From the NCBI GenBank assembly GCA_965153455.1, contig OZ234495.1:8118875-8182874 (forward strand): a stretch of 64,000 bases of DNA, read 5' to 3'. The notes below the pieces were generated by a model, which saw only the letters and a list, made by a program, of their open reading frames with translations, had not been told where the DNA came from and ran no database searches. The translations under genes and the position numbers were made by a program. This DNA comes from Sphagnum compactum (Eukaryota > Bryophyta > Sphagnopsida > Sphagnales). This document shows positions 47,571 to 60,500 of the stretch, in pieces (position 1 is the stretch's first letter; each line of letters opens with the position of its first letter).

Positions 47571-49678
47571 TGAGCGCCACTGACGCACGGCATGCCTACG
47601 GCTCGATGCAGATAATGCAGTCTGGGTCACATGTCGAGATCGACTCCTTCATTCGGTCCACTATTCAGGTAATAAAGAAATCCGACACAGAAGTCTTCAA
47701 ACTCTGCATTCAGAGATATGGTTCTCAGGACTGCAGCCCTAATTTTCTTTCTCTCGAATCAGTCGGAGAACGTGTTTTCCTCCCTCCCCCCCCGTGAAGC
47801 TACATCTGCTGGCGACTCTTTCATGTTGATACAATTGATGTATCTTGTTTCTTTGGACCACTGCGCAGCTCTTGAGGTTGTGCTATATATCTAATTCTGA
47901 AAGCGCATTGCGATGAGGCTCTCAAAAGTAATATTTTCTTTAGCTGCTACGTGCAGAAAAGCGGAATGCAGGATGCGTTTTACGTGCTAGACTTGGGGTT
48001 ACTCGTTCGACTGTTCCAAGAGTGGGTGCAAGCGATGCCAAGAGTGAAGCCATTCTACGCCGTGAAGTGCAGCCCGGACCCGGCGCTGCTCACCACACTT
48101 GCGGCATTGGGTGCGGGCTTTGATTGTGCAAGCAAGGCAGAGATAGCGCAAGTGCTCGACCTCGGAGTCTCGACCGAGCGCATTGTATTCGCGAATCCCT
48201 GCAAAATTCAATCGCATGTCGCCTATGCCGCTTCCGTGGGCGTCAACATCATGACGTTCGATTCCGAAAGCGAGGTACCCCTTCCTGAAGTATTCTCTCA
48301 AGCCCCGACATGTTTGTGAAGCGAGAATGACACAGGAGGCCTGAGGTACTGTTTCTTTGCAGGTCCAGAAGGTGAAAGCGAATCACCCCCGGGGGAGTCT
48401 GTTGCTGCGAATCAGAACTGACGACAGAGGGGCTCGCTGTTCACTGGGAGTGAAATATGGTGCTCTCATGAACGAAGTGGAGAACCTACTGCTCGTTGCT
48501 GACCACCTGGGTGTTCCTGTTGCAGGTATCTATGATCTGTCGCAACAAATTCCCTCCTTTTCTTTGTCCATCAGTTCAATCTTTTGTAGATAAAGAAGAA
48601 TGAATTTTAGGGGCAATGATTGGAACTGTTCTTGATTTTGCAAAAACTGTTTTTCTTAGATCATTGGTAGACTGGCCACTGCTGGCAAAGTTCCAGTTTA
48701 GAATTTGTAATTTGCGAGTGAATATGCGGTACACTTCCACAACAATGATGTGGAAGATATACATTCAAAGTGACAAAGTTGTTAGATCAGAAGTTTGCAC
48801 TGATTTGGTGAGTAATGCTTACAATTATGATGTGTGTTACAACTTGTATGTTATCTGTGGCAGGTGTCTCATTTCACATTGGAAGTGGAGCAAGAGATGC
48901 CTTTTCATTTGCAGATGCAATAGCTGCAGCACGCGAAGTATTTGACATATCTGCAAGGATGAAACTGCACTCCTCAATGCATATTCTAGATATAGGCGGT
49001 GGCTTTACTTCTGGATCAAGCCTGAAATTCTTGGATGCAGCTGCGGCAGTAAATTCTGCATTAGATAGGTATTTCCCACCTGAGATGGGTGTGACCGTTA
49101 TTGCAGAACCTGGACGTTATTTTGCAGAGACACCCTCCACGCTGGCAACAACTGTCATCGGCAAGCGAGTACGGGGAGATGTGAAGGAGTACTGGATCAA
49201 TGATGGAATCTATGGATCCATGAACTGCTTGCTATATGATCATGCAATTCTCAAGTATCGTCCTCTGGTTTGTTCACCAGCAGAGGAGTCCAGGAACAAC
49301 ATGGTTTTCCATGGTGATTGTGGGAGTCTTCACACTCATAACTCAACAGTCTTTGGGCCAACTTGTGATGGGTTAGACACTGTCTTACAGGGTGCTTCAC
49401 TGCCTGATTTATCGATTGGGGATTGGATCATTTTTCCCAACATGGGAGCATACACAGTGGCTGCTGGATCTGGTTTCAACGGTTTCTCAATGTCCACAAT
49501 CCGCACCTTCTATGTCTTCTCTGTCAATCTTCAAGGTTGTTCAGCATCCCTTGGCTTTCTAAAATGCCTTGCACCTGACCTTATGAAGGGGTGTCTTCCC
49601 GAGCTGAATATGGATGGCAATATCATAGAGAGTTGGGGGGTTAATTCTCCAGCAATAGTGGTAGGAAAATTTCAGTGA
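47570..49678 (+). CDS. ODC: Ornithine decarboxylase (4 exons)
   Basis: Makes putrescine from ornithine, the first step of one polyamine route. It needs pyridoxal phosphate (PLP) and acts as a cytosolic homodimer. Inferred exons are 47570-47668, 47957-48274, 48363-48525 and 48864-49678, with GT-AG introns in phases 0, 0 and 1, total 464 aa. PFYAVKC places the PLP lysine at K70. [10 protein letters not shown] (234-243) is the glycine-rich PLP phosphate motif. AEPGRYF (274-280) follows, and FGPTCDG carries the catalytic C361 and D362. H320 in YDHA is kept, a residue replaced by Phe or Tyr in lysine/ornithine decarboxylases of alkaloid plants, so ODC activity is favoured. The C-terminal end beyond about 435 is less conserved. 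The gene is intact. The ATG at 47570 was chosen because exon 1 gives a typical short N-terminus. Confidence 0.93.
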
Positions 49679-50154
49679 GAAGTGGTGGGTGCTCCTTGCA
49701 TCCCATCACTATCCTTAGTTTTGCAGTGAAAGCTTGATGTGGTTATCCAGATTGATCATCTTGCCATTTTTTTGAGATCAAGTCGTGTCCAGAGTATTTG
49801 GGACCTTGATTTTTTGCCAGAAACTGACATTAACAGGAGATTAGCTGATGCTCTAAAGATTAGTTTTTGCACACGACCCCCTTCCCCTTCCACAATTCAA
49901 CTTGTCTTTCATGCTGGAAGCAAGCAGATTTATGTTTTCATGCTCTATTAAGAATTCCTGTTTTCATTCCAACTGTTTTATCCTTCCCTTAATGCCTGCA
50001 ATTGATTTTCACACAATGTAAACTTCCCCTTGTGCAATAATAAGTAAGCCTTGAGTTCTGAGACAAATCTCCTGCTTATTATTTCTCAATTTCTTAATCA
50101 AATGAAAACAAATTCTTCATTAATGAAAACCCACTGGCCAGGCAATAGTGATAT
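49679..50154. other. 3' flank of ODC
   Basis: Probable 3' untranslated region. CAATAATAAGTAAG near 50035 could serve as a weak polyadenylation signal. No gene seen. Confidence 0.4.
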
Positions 50155-50375
50155 GTCTAGCTGCTTCCCCACTTTCGCCCCTGCAGGACACACCCCCATC
50201 AACACAGCTGACCTATTACAGGCGGTTGGTTGTTGAGATGGAGAGATTTTGACATCTAGTTGGCGCTAACCTGACATCCTTTAAATTCTCCCTTTTTTTC
50301 CCCTTATTCCTTTGTACATTTTCGAAATCTGCAGTGTGTTTATAAATAAAGTTTTGCAGGGTTTTCTCTCAAAAA
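50155..50375 (+). mobile_element. 5'-truncated 3' end of the RT element
   Basis: CTAGCTGCTTCCCCACTTTC at about 50158 onward, coding TPINTADLLQAVGC and a stop, then GAGATTTTGACATCTAGTTG, CCTTTGTACATTTTC and TATAAATAAAGTTTTGCA, matches the minus-strand end of the element at 36045-36300. Only the last few codons and the 3' untranslated region are present, as expected for a 5'-truncated non-LTR insertion. No poly-A tail was seen. Confidence 0.7.
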
Positions 50376-51600
50376 CTTGCCTGCCTCTAAATTAACAGTT
50401 TCTTTCTTTTGCATTCAAGGCTGGCGCTGACCTTCCCACTCCAATGGATCAACACAACACTTGTTTTCAAAACTTAAGCAAACTGACCTTTGTTCAGCTT
50501 TGTGTAGTGGTGGTCTTTAGGTTCTCGTTCCATTAAGCTGTTGTATTACATCACTCTCTGTGTAACTCTGATCACAGCAGCCTAGTGGAAAGTCACTGTC
50601 ATAGGGCCTTGTTTCTTGCTGCAGGGATAGACGCTTCTCATTATAGAGCTGCAATTGTGGTGACAATATGCAATTAATCATGTTAAGAACTTTGGGCACA
50701 CATGTTCTCATGAGGAAAAGACAGATGTCATTGTGTGGTGAGTCATAGTTCGACTCACAACTCTTGCAATTGATCAATGCTTGACCCCTAAAGCTGTGAG
50801 ATGACTTTGAACACAACTAGTTGAAAAAAGGCAATCAATCAAAAACTGTTGTCACCAGAGCAGCCTAATGGAAAGACGGCCTTGGAATGCCCAAAACAAC
50901 AACTTTGGCTTTGCAATTGTGAACGTTGGGTGGAAGCAAAACTTAACTCATAGTCTGTTTTGTGATCTACAGAAGACTTATTTGTTACCTCATACTCAAT
51001 TTTGTGTTTGTCAAAATTTGAGCACCTTAAGGTATCTTAGGTAATGTAAATAGTCGAACTTGCAAATTTTCACCTTAGTTGGAGCTATTTTTTTAAGGGG
51101 CCACTTTATAGCATACTTAGGGATTGTCTAAAAGCAATTTTCTTTTTTGTCCAAAGTTAGATTGGAACAATGTTCTCCTAACTATTGGTTTACAATAACA
51201 TTCATTTGATCAGGCAAACTACAATGAATTCTAATGCACTGTTGTCCATTGAAACTAGGGATGAATCTTCACTCAAATTGGGGATGAAACCAGGATTAGA
51301 GGGCGTCAAACTAGGGCCCAAAGATAGGGTAACTTTCTGGATAACTCTATTATAGTTACAAAATTCTACTTGTGGTCCTTATGGGAGCTTGCCAAAAACC
51401 TCAAAACACAACCATCCCCCTTTGCTACAATTTTCCAATTGGAATTAAAAACCTCAAAATAGCCAAACAAAAGAAGACAACTCTCTCCATGTTTTGCAAA
51501 AAAAAAAGGTTTCTTGCAAAATTTTAGTGAGAGCTTGCTAAAAATCTCAAAACAGGTAAATTCTAATCCTTCGACTAAGAGAGAGAAAGACACAAACTCT
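50376..51600. other. Spacer, no recognised gene
   Basis: Open frames are short, and the longest (minus, 50517-50816, 99 codons) has no family resemblance. Homopolymer A runs near 51500. Confidence 0.35.
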
Positions 51601-51850
51601 TAGCACTTGCCAAAAAAACATACTCTCTGCAAGGAGAGAGAGAGAGAGAGAGAGAGAGAGCTCTTGTACAAAGCTCCTTGCCAAAAAACATGCAAAGAAA
51701 GAAACTTTGTGTTCCCTGCTGAAAAAACCCAAAAAAGGGGAAAGAGCTCATGCAAAGCTCCTTGTCAAAAAAACATGAAAAGAGAGAAGTAGAGCTCCTC
51801 CTCCTTGGAGAGAGATACTGCAACCTCTTTGCATGAACTCCAAACTACTC
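51601..51850. repeat. (GA)n microsatellite and short direct repeats
   Basis: A GA run at about 51635-51660, flanked by repeated phrases (CAAAGCTCCTTGYCAAAAAAACATG at about 51669 and 51755; GAGCTCNTGCAAAGCTC). Low complexity. Confidence 0.75.
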
Positions 51851-54000
51851 CGAGCTCTTGCAAAGCTCAAGAAAATGCATGCATTATGCACAAATGGGGT
51901 TGAACTGAGGACCAAACTTGTTTGAGCCCAATTTTTGTGACCCTGTTGGAAATGTGTGTAAAATGTCCATGTTGATTTGGGCATTGGGGCTTAGTGTTTC
52001 CACAAGACATGGGGTTCCAATGCCCAGTCTAAGGTTTTTTATAGATGAGTTTAATATAGTGGGTTTTGGTGTTGAGTATGGGTGCCAAGATACTTATTAT
52101 ATACCCCGAATTAATGCCACATGTCATGCTACTATGGGCTGCTGGAGCATAGTTGACACATCACTACTTAGCTTTACAGCTTTCTTCAACTCTACTTTCT
52201 GTGTTGGGATCAGGGATTTTGAAAAAGAATTTTGGAAATTTTGGCCCCCTGCCCGCCCTCCCCATCCCCAAAAAGAAAAATTTAGTCAAGATTACATTGA
52301 CAGAACAAAAATTGTTACAAAATTTTCACAAAATGTTTCTTGTTAGGTTGTGAGAATTTGCCCCAAGAAACAATAGTTGGGAATTTGGGCGGTATATTGA
52401 AATTATTCTTAAAATAGCCCTCTCTTTGGGCGGGCCCCTCTTTCGTTTTGAAATCTTTTTTCACCTCTAAATGTCGATTATCCACCCAAAAACAAAAACT
52501 CAAATCAAAGTTTTATCGTAAAGGAGGGTTAAAAATTAACAATTTTTCCATGAAGGGGACTTGTTACACAACATTCAGAATAGTGGTAACAATTTTTTTT
52601 AAAAAAAACTCAAGTTGAAATGTGTTTTTGCACCCCTAACGTTAAGGTGGAAAATTAATTTTAGGCATGTTAATTAACACAAAACAATAATTTGTTGGTA
52701 GCCCTTGATCTCAACTTGGCCGCACCCTCTTAATGAGAAAACTTGTGCTCATCATCTTGAGTACTCTTAGTTTTGCAAATATCTTTTATTTGCTCCACTT
52801 TTTCAAGATAAACTAACTCAGATAACCTAAATTCTAATGCTGCATTTTGAACTAAGGCCAATTTGCCATGGAAGGTAAATGAATGACACTTTACTGAATT
52901 ATCATAAGCGAAGGTCTCCAATTCAATGTTTGTAAAACGTACAAGAAAATGCAACCAGCACTTACTTTTAAGGACTCCAGGCCCATCTCTTGCTTGCTCT
53001 ACTTTTGAAAATCAGATTCATGTGAAAGGGAAAAACATAAGACTTTGTGATAACATTCTAAAAACTAATGTGCAACAATTTTGACTTCATGTAAAGCCCT
53101 CGAGGGCACAGAGAGATTCAGGCTCACACTAAGCCCATCACCTCAAGCTTTACCCTACATAGTAGACTTGTCTAGATATCTAAAAAAATTAATACTTCAA
53201 AAAATTTAAAAGGAAGTGATTTTTTATGTGAAAACTTTAATAATTGGTTTCGTGTTTTGTTATGTGAGAGCTGACCTTAAGAAGCTTAGCTACTTCACAA
53301 AAGGAAGTGGAAATGGAGGAAGAAAAGACATGCAAATTCTTTGACTTCCCTACCGAATCTCCACTTGCACTTTTCCACATCTCGTAACAAAGTGTGTTCC
53401 TCATCTACAAGTGAAGAGTGCATCCACCGACCAAGGTTTTATTATTATTATTATTTTATTTTATTTTGGGTGGGGAGGGGCATTCAATTGTGTGGTTTGT
53501 ATGGTCTGGCAATTTTTTCTTCTTTTTTTTTGGAATTTCCCTTTTTTAAATGCAACAGTTTTCAAATGTTTTTGTCACCCGAGTCTGAAAATTAGCCAAA
53601 ATGTTTTTTGGTATGGCAAGTGTAGCATATTTTTCCAAATTCTTCAAATTTACACTCCCAAAAAGATAAAATAAAATAAAAAACCAGTTCTGTTTATTTT
53701 TCCTTTTTTTTTTTGGCTCCATTATTTATCCGATAGGCTATCACCGAAGAGACCCCCCAAAAAAATTAAAAATTAAAAATAATAATTTGTCACCACATTG
53801 CAAAAATTCGCCCAAAAAAAAAAAAAAAAACCGCCACCGGTCGACATCTGTTCGTTCACTTCAATTTTCTCTGCAAGAAGCCAGGCGTAAAGGAAAAGCA
53901 TCCAAGTGGAGTTCACACAAATAGTTCAGAAGAAGAAATCTCGCACTCATTTTGGATGAGTTTCATCCTACCTAAGACCCACTCAAATTAATTCGCGTTC
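51851..54000. other. Spacer, no recognised gene
   Basis: A plus frame at 51918-52346 (142 codons) has no recognised domain. AT-rich with many homopolymer runs, including poly-A at about 53814-53830. Confidence 0.35.
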
Positions 54001-54670
54001 TAGATATGTGTCGTGGAAAGATCGGGAGGGGACAGCAACTTTAAAACGTGGCAAGCATCCAAGTGCCAGGTGGCATTTATTTTATTATTATTATTTTCTT
54101 TTTTTGTCGTCGTTTCCGGTTGTGGTGTGACGGTGATCTTCGACTCACGCGAGAATCTCGTCAATTTCTTCCTTCAAGAATCTCGTCAATTTCTTTCCTT
54201 CTGTCACCAAAATCCCAACAAGCATCCGAACATGTTTGTTGTTTCTCTTCTATCGATCCCTTGAAGAAGCAAAACGCGTCTTCAATCCTGTCATTTGTTT
54301 TTCGAATCGAAACCAGGTTTGAGTGTGCAGCAGCAGCAGCTTTCGTATCTATTTCTTGCTGAAAATTTGCACTATTTGCACTATTTGCACCATTTTTCTT
54401 CCATAAATCTTCATACTGCAACAGTACCACAAATAGCTGAGACTGCATCCAAAAGGGTTTACGAGTGTTGGACTTCTGAAAGTCCAGAATCTCTGAGCTT
54501 CTTCACATACATCATGTTTTTTTGAAACCTCAACTGACGTATATAGTTTCTGTAGGTCGAAGAATTCGTAGTTAGTATTTTTTGCCCTAGCTACTAGCAT
54601 TAGTATCTTCGGGGTTTATATCTGTGGATCAACAACAACAGCCACACTCCTCGATATTTGTGACGAAGAA
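54001..54670 (+). promoter_or_regulatory. Probable promoter and 5' leader of the DUF7733 gene
   Basis: Composition becomes balanced with CpG dinucleotides from about 53830. Leader-like CT- and CAG-rich sequence precedes the ATG at 54671. Short repeats are present: TCTCGTCAATTTCTT twice near 54158-54195, and TTTGCACTA three times near 54365. A leader intron is possible, but none could be fixed. Confidence 0.35.
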
Positions 54671-55600
54671 ATGTCAGGAGCGACTTTGGCAGCTGGGCCA
54701 AGAGTTCCCAAGGCTGGGCATGAAAGCCATGGGGAGAAGTTCACCAAAAGAGCCGGGGATACGGCTGGATTAGGAGGGGTGATGGGCTCGCTCAGAGTGG
54801 TGGAGCTCCAACTGGTGGCTTTTATAGTCGTGTTCTCGGCTAGTGGCTTGGTTCCAGTGGTAGATCTTCTCTTTCCAGTTTTCATTTCGATTTATGCGTT
54901 TTTGCTGAACAGCCTGGTGTTCCGCAGCTATGGCAAGCCAGAGTCACTCCAGGTCTTCAAAGGCAACAGACTATTTCAGATATACGTTGTATTCGGAACC
55001 ATAATAGGCTTGTTTTTGCCGCTGGCCTATGTACTGGGAGGGTTCGCGAGAGGTGACCAGATCTCTGTGAGAGCTGCAACACCCCATCTGTTTCTTCTCT
55101 CTTTCCAGGTGCTGAGCGAGAATCTGATCAGTGGACTTAGTATATTTTCGCTGCCTGTGCGTGCTCTGCTGCCTATTCTGTACAGCATGAGAAGGTTGTT
55201 CTCTCTTACTGGATGGGTCACCTCCACTTTCTTCCTCACAAAACTGCCTCCAGATTCCAGTTTCCAGGTATGAATTCTTAAATGCCTCTCATGTTTATTC
55301 CCTTCAAATTGAACCCAATTAGAAATTTATAAACTGAATTGGAAGGAATCCCTGAGGAGCATTTGTTGTCTTGACCAGGAAGAGGCATGGATATGGTTTG
55401 GCCGGGTATTGTCAGCAACCAATGCAGTCTATTACACCATAAATCTGTTTGCATTTTTGATCCCAATGTTCTTGCCCCGGGCATTCGAGCGCTACTTCCA
55501 AGAGAGAGATCACTACAAGGCTGAGCATCCTCCCAAAGAGAAGAAACCCAATCAACCCCTTCCTACCCCATCTGCACCGGAGGACAAGAAAGAACACTGA
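54671..55600 (+). CDS. DUF7733-type membrane protein (2 exons)
   Basis: Plant-specific multi-pass membrane protein of unknown function. Exons are 54671-55267 and 55379-55600 with a GT-AG phase-0 intron of 111 bases, total 272 aa. The N-terminal 40 residues are polar, Gly/Ala/Lys-rich and probably cytosolic. Hydrophobic segments lie at about 46-64, 66-84, 102-124, 138-158 and 214-234. Family-like stretches include VVFSASGLVPV, FGTIIGLFLPLAYVL, RAATPHLFLLSFQVLSE and PMFLPRAFERYF. The last 30 residues are Lys/Pro-rich and charged. The start fits because the next ATG would remove only the polar tail, and the frame upstream is closed. Function unknown. Assigned from remembered family resemblance only. 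Confidence 0.8.
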
Positions 55601-56515
55601 GAATTGAATTAACCCTAACCCTAACTGGCTAGAGGCACAACAGAGAAGATTTGTGTGCAGTTTGTTTTAGTTGTCAGAGAAGCTGTAAATTGTTGTGCTT
55701 GGAAGACATGGAAAGGGAGATCTAGCACTGCTACTGTCATTGCTTGCTTCTGGAGTTTCCACAACATATGGAGTCTCTTAAATCGACAATATTACCAGAT
55801 ATAAATGTTGCATATGGCATTGAAATTGGAAAAATTCTGTGGAGTGAAACCCATCTCTGATTCACAAGCTGAAGAGATTCAATAATGGCAGGTGTTATAA
55901 TCTCAAAGTACAGATCACAGATATATGCTAGTTATCTCACTGTGTGTGCAATTTACATTTCAGAAATGATTCAATGGATATAGTTTTGTGCAATTTACAT
56001 TTCAGAAGTGATTCAATGGATATAGTGTTTGTATCCATTTTATGCAATACACTGATGTAAGGAACATTTTCATAAGCTTTCTCGATTTGATTCTCACTAT
56101 GAATAATTGAAAGTCATTTCTCTTAAATTCTGGAAATTTTTGCTAAGTTCCCCAGGGCCATCTCCATTATTTTTCTCCAGGAATAAGGAAGAAAAGATGT
56201 GCACTAATGGCACTGGAATTTTGACTACCTTATTGGGTCAGTTTCTTCATTAAATAATCCTTTAAATATTGAAATGAAAATTTGTGAAAATATAGAAGCT
56301 GAGGTGTTGAAAACAATCATATATGATCCGAATAATTTCATTACTCATCTGACAACATCACAGTAGACTGCTGTAGATCATGAACATTTTAATAATTCAA
56401 AAAAAAGTTTGCTTTGGTCACATACATGTAACCAAGTGAGCTACAACATATGGGTCAAATAAGTAATCTTGTGGTGCATTCACACTTGATGTTAAGTCAA
56501 TGTTAAAGGAAAATT
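55601..56515. other. 3' flank of the DUF7733 gene
   Basis: Probable 3' untranslated region followed by spacer. A 40-base segment (TTTTGTGCAATTTACATTTC, then AGTGATTCAATGGATATAG) is tandemly duplicated near 55940-56028. Confidence 0.5.
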
Positions 56516-56516
56516 T

Positions 56517-56606
56517 AGGTGGCATCCTAGGTGGCATCCTAGGTGGCACCCAATGTTAAATGAAAATTTAGGTGGCGTCCTAGGTGGCACCCAATGTTAA
56601 ATGGTT
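56517..56606. repeat. GGTGGCATCCTA short tandem repeats
   Basis: TAGGTGGCATCC occurs in direct succession, inside a larger duplication of AAAATTTAGGTGGC and CACCCAATGTTAAATG. Confidence 0.85.
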
Positions 56607-59600
56607 GATAGCTTAATGTTAAGGGAATGTTAACTTAAAATGTTCATGGTAAGTAGGTGTAAGTCCTAAATGACTAGCATGGTGTTAGGGAACTCAACAC
56701 TAGAGTCCGTAACACCACATGTGAATGCACCTTAAATAGTCACCAAGAACAATGTGGTACCCCTTTGTGGTCAAACCATGGGCAAATGAAATAAGAGCTT
56801 AAAAATTGTTTCACAAAACAAAATGCCATTCAATCATGTTTAGTTGGCAAATTGAATGTATCTTTTTGCTTAACTCATTAAAATACTACCCAACATATGA
56901 GTTTACTTCCAAACCTTTACAATGGCAACTATCATTTGAGGCATGTTTGCATGTGTATATATATTACATATATACAAACTTTAGTTCATTGTTTATAATC
57001 AAAGGAAGATTTTTTTTCAAGAAAATCATTTATGGTCTCATGTAATAATCTTACAATTGCATGTTAAGAATATATGTTTATTTGTTTACAATCCCATTTA
57101 CAAATTAAATTTTTAGCTCATTTCATTTTATGGTTACATGTAGAAAAACTTTAATGGATTTTATGTATAAATCAAATATTTTATTCATTTTATTTGATCA
57201 TGTGTAAAAATAAAAAAAATCCCTTTTCTTTTCAATTAGATGCTTGTCACATGTCTAAGCAAATTTCATCATATACAAATTATTTGCTTGTATTTTTTTG
57301 TTTTTCCACTTAGTTATTATGAATTATTATATTCAAGTGAAACCCAAAAGATAAAGAAGATTCGAGAGAGAGAAGTTGTCAAAATTTTCAAGGGTAGTCA
57401 TCTCATAGTAGTAACGTCAACAAGAATGTTGGCATCTCTAAAGTGGGGGAGAGTGACATGCCCTTCTAAACAAACCCGTGTGGGGTTTCACTTGGTCAGG
57501 GCCCAAGTCTAGATCACTGCAAAGCAACCCCTATGGCAGCTTGGGTTGTGAGTCTAAATGTTAGGCTAGGTTTGACTTTTGGTTTGACAAACTCATGAGT
57601 TGCATAGGTGCCACGATTGAAGGTTTGAGGAAGGGGCCTAAGGTGTTATCTTTAGCATGCTAAGTCCTTGAACTAAACAAATTTGCAGTTAGGCTAGAAG
57701 CCTGGAGATGGTAATCCCAAGCAACGAGGCCTTGGGCCACTTGGGAAGTTTGCAATGGGTTTAAACCCGTCTAAAGGTCGAGAATAGCCCAAGGTTGCGA
57801 GGTAAGTTTGAATGTTGTAGCTTCACCAAGTGTGTAGTTTTCCATGTGCAGGTAGTGTAGGTGTTTAGGATGGCACGTGAATAGAATGGAGGTGACAATG
57901 AAACAATGTCATGGTGTATTCGGGTGCAAGATTTACAAAATGTTATTACAATAAAAATTAGCCTTGTGTTTACTTTGACCGAAAGCTAACATGATACTAC
58001 CATGATGACATACGTGAAATCACCACATCATGTCTATTTGAACAAACATGAAAATAAATGCAAGCATGCACCAAATAGTTGTACACCCACTTGTAGAAAT
58101 AAAATTCAGCAAGGAAAAATGGATGTCAAATTTGACATCTCACCTAGTTTTCACTAAGTTATTGAATTCTCATTGTTGTAATCCATACTTGATATTAGAT
58201 GCCATATCCAACTCATGTTGTCCTTTGCCCAAAAAATTTAGGTGAGGCAATACATCTTTGGATGTCAAATTGGGCAAGTTTAGTGCATATTTCATGCAAA
58301 CCAACATACTTTTTGTTTGAAGTGCCATGTTGGTGAGCCTCTAACATGGCATGCTTGAAACACAAGTCTTGGGAAACTTTTTCCAACCAAACAATCTCAA
58401 AACTACCAATAGACTTTAAAGCAATAATCATGATTCTTGATTTTGAACTTTCATCTTTGACACGAATAATGGCTTTTGTTTTTGCTACAATACTAACTTG
58501 GGTTAGGATTCATGGTTCCTAATGATGACAACGACATATACACTTTCATATGAAACCAAACCAAAGACTTGACAAAGAATTAAATTCAGGACAAATTTCA
58601 CACTTGGCATGCGTCAAAAAGTGTGAAATACATTCCCACCCAAAATGAGACATGTGTGGAAATATAGAGGAAAGATTTTTAAATCACAAGTTGCATTCTC
58701 ACTTTGGGAGTTGGATTCTTGAGGAGTTCGAAAACATGTTCAAATTAAAGATTTTTATGTCATTAAAAACGTTTCAAGTGACTATAATGAAATGGGCTTG
58801 CATTGCCAAAAGAAAGGGAATTATTTTGAAAGTTATGAAGATTTGAAAGGTTGGGACAAAAAGTATCAAAATGACTCCCAACCATTTGGAAGGGAATTTG
58901 TGAATCAAATCATGACCCATTCAAAAACTTGATATAGCATTGGAAGTGTTTTCCAAGGGTTATGAAAAATGACTATAAGATAATGTATTTGCATACTAAA
59001 AATAAATGTGGTTTTTAAGAGTTATTGCCTTTCAAAGGCATAGAACATTATGACTCAATTTCAAAATAGGGACTTTCAAACTTTAAGAAAATGCCATTGG
59101 GATGTACTCCCATGTAGTTGCAAAATACAGTATAGGAAGACTAATGCCTTTTGTATTGGTCTAGGTCATGGTGAATCAATGATGACTTAATGACTTCATT
59201 TTAATTTGAAATATAGTCAATGTCTTTTGTTTCATATAGTTGGAGGTGAAAGAAATTTATTTGTGAACTTGTTATATTCATCTCAAAAAAAAATTCCCCT
59301 TGTCATGGTTGTGTGGGGCTAAGGAATACACCTTGTGTTCTAAATCTCCTTATTGTTAAATAAAAAACTACCACCCATACCATTTGAAGAATCTAGCTTA
59401 GGGTGCATCAATTTTTTATAATATCATATTTCCTAAGAAAATCTCCAAGTTTCACTACCATGGCATTACATGTTTAATTGTTAACCACAAACAATTCAAT
59501 GGTAACATGTATAGTTGATAATTAGCATTGATAAAATTCATAACAATCACAAAAATGTCATGGTGTTGCAACTTTAGCCTTGGGCTTGTAACCAATGCTA

Positions 59601-59639
59601 AAACATGAAAGCAAAAGTGAATCATGAAAATATCTTGGG
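56607..59639. other. AT-rich spacer with possible retroelement scraps
   Basis: 57360-57900 is less AT-rich and holds phrases such as GGGGAGAGTGACATGCCCTTC, which may be an old LTR. Nothing else recognised. No gene. Confidence 0.35.
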
Positions 59640-60500
59640 AGTAAAACACATTCATGCATGTGTGAAAAAATGAGTCCCAACACTTTTAAATGGTTTTTCA
59701 CTTTGGGAGTTGAAATCCTAATGTTCCAAATCTTTGTGACAAAAGTGCAAATAATAAACATGATCAAATTGGACCTCCAATATACAATTGGAAAATGTTT
59801 TGAAATGTGGATATCAAAATTGGGTTCACATTATCCATTTGGAGTTGCGAGCTAAGAATTATGGCCAAAAGAATGGTTGAAAATCAAACTTGGGAAACAT
59901 GATCAAATGACTTTGAATTGAACATGTGATACAATGTTGGAAAGGTTTCTTCAAGGGTTAAAATATTTCCCTTGAAAATTCTTCAATCAAAACTTGATGT
60001 GTTTAGGAATTATGAGCGTAAAAAGTTATAAGAATCATAACTTGACAAAATTAAGAATTCTTAAGGACTCCCAAAACTTTTGTTATTTTGACGCAAACCT
60101 TCACCACTAGTCATAAAGTATATCATATGAAAGGAAGTGTTAGTTCCTTTCCAAATTTGGATCGTGATGTGTTTTGTGAACTAGTTCATAACTCATTCCT
60201 ACACCATTTTGGCTTCAACTTGCATTGAGTGCCTTTTTTCTTGGTTTGTGCAAATTGATTTCATTTTGAATTTTTACTCACGAGTTGATCTTAGTCCCAT
60301 CCTAGAATTCCCACCCCCATTTTTTCTTTTGGGAGCTAAAAACTGCACCATGGGTTTGCATTTGATTATAAGCTTGGGAATCAATAAGGTTTTTAATCCA
60401 TGATACCAGTTGACAAACCTAAAGGTATGTCCCATGGGTTCCTTTGAATGTTTAGAAATCAAAATTGGTTGTTGATGATAACATTCAAACAAGGTAGGCA
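59640..60500 (+). repeat. Dispersed ~0.9-kb repeat, copy 2
   Basis: Colinear with 15205-16105 in the same orientation: ACAAAAGTGCAAATAATAAA, CAAATTGGACCTCC, CCCATCCTAGAATTCCCACC, TTTTGGGAGCTAAAAACTG, TTGACAAACCTAAAGG. Confidence 0.6.

Noticed and set aside
50517-50816. 99-codon minus frame after ODC
   Set aside because: No family resemblance or splice context, and the base composition is like the spacer.
55605-55625. Telomere-like CCCTAACCCTAA in the DUF7733 3' region
   Set aside because: Only two to three units, probably chance and not an interstitial telomere.
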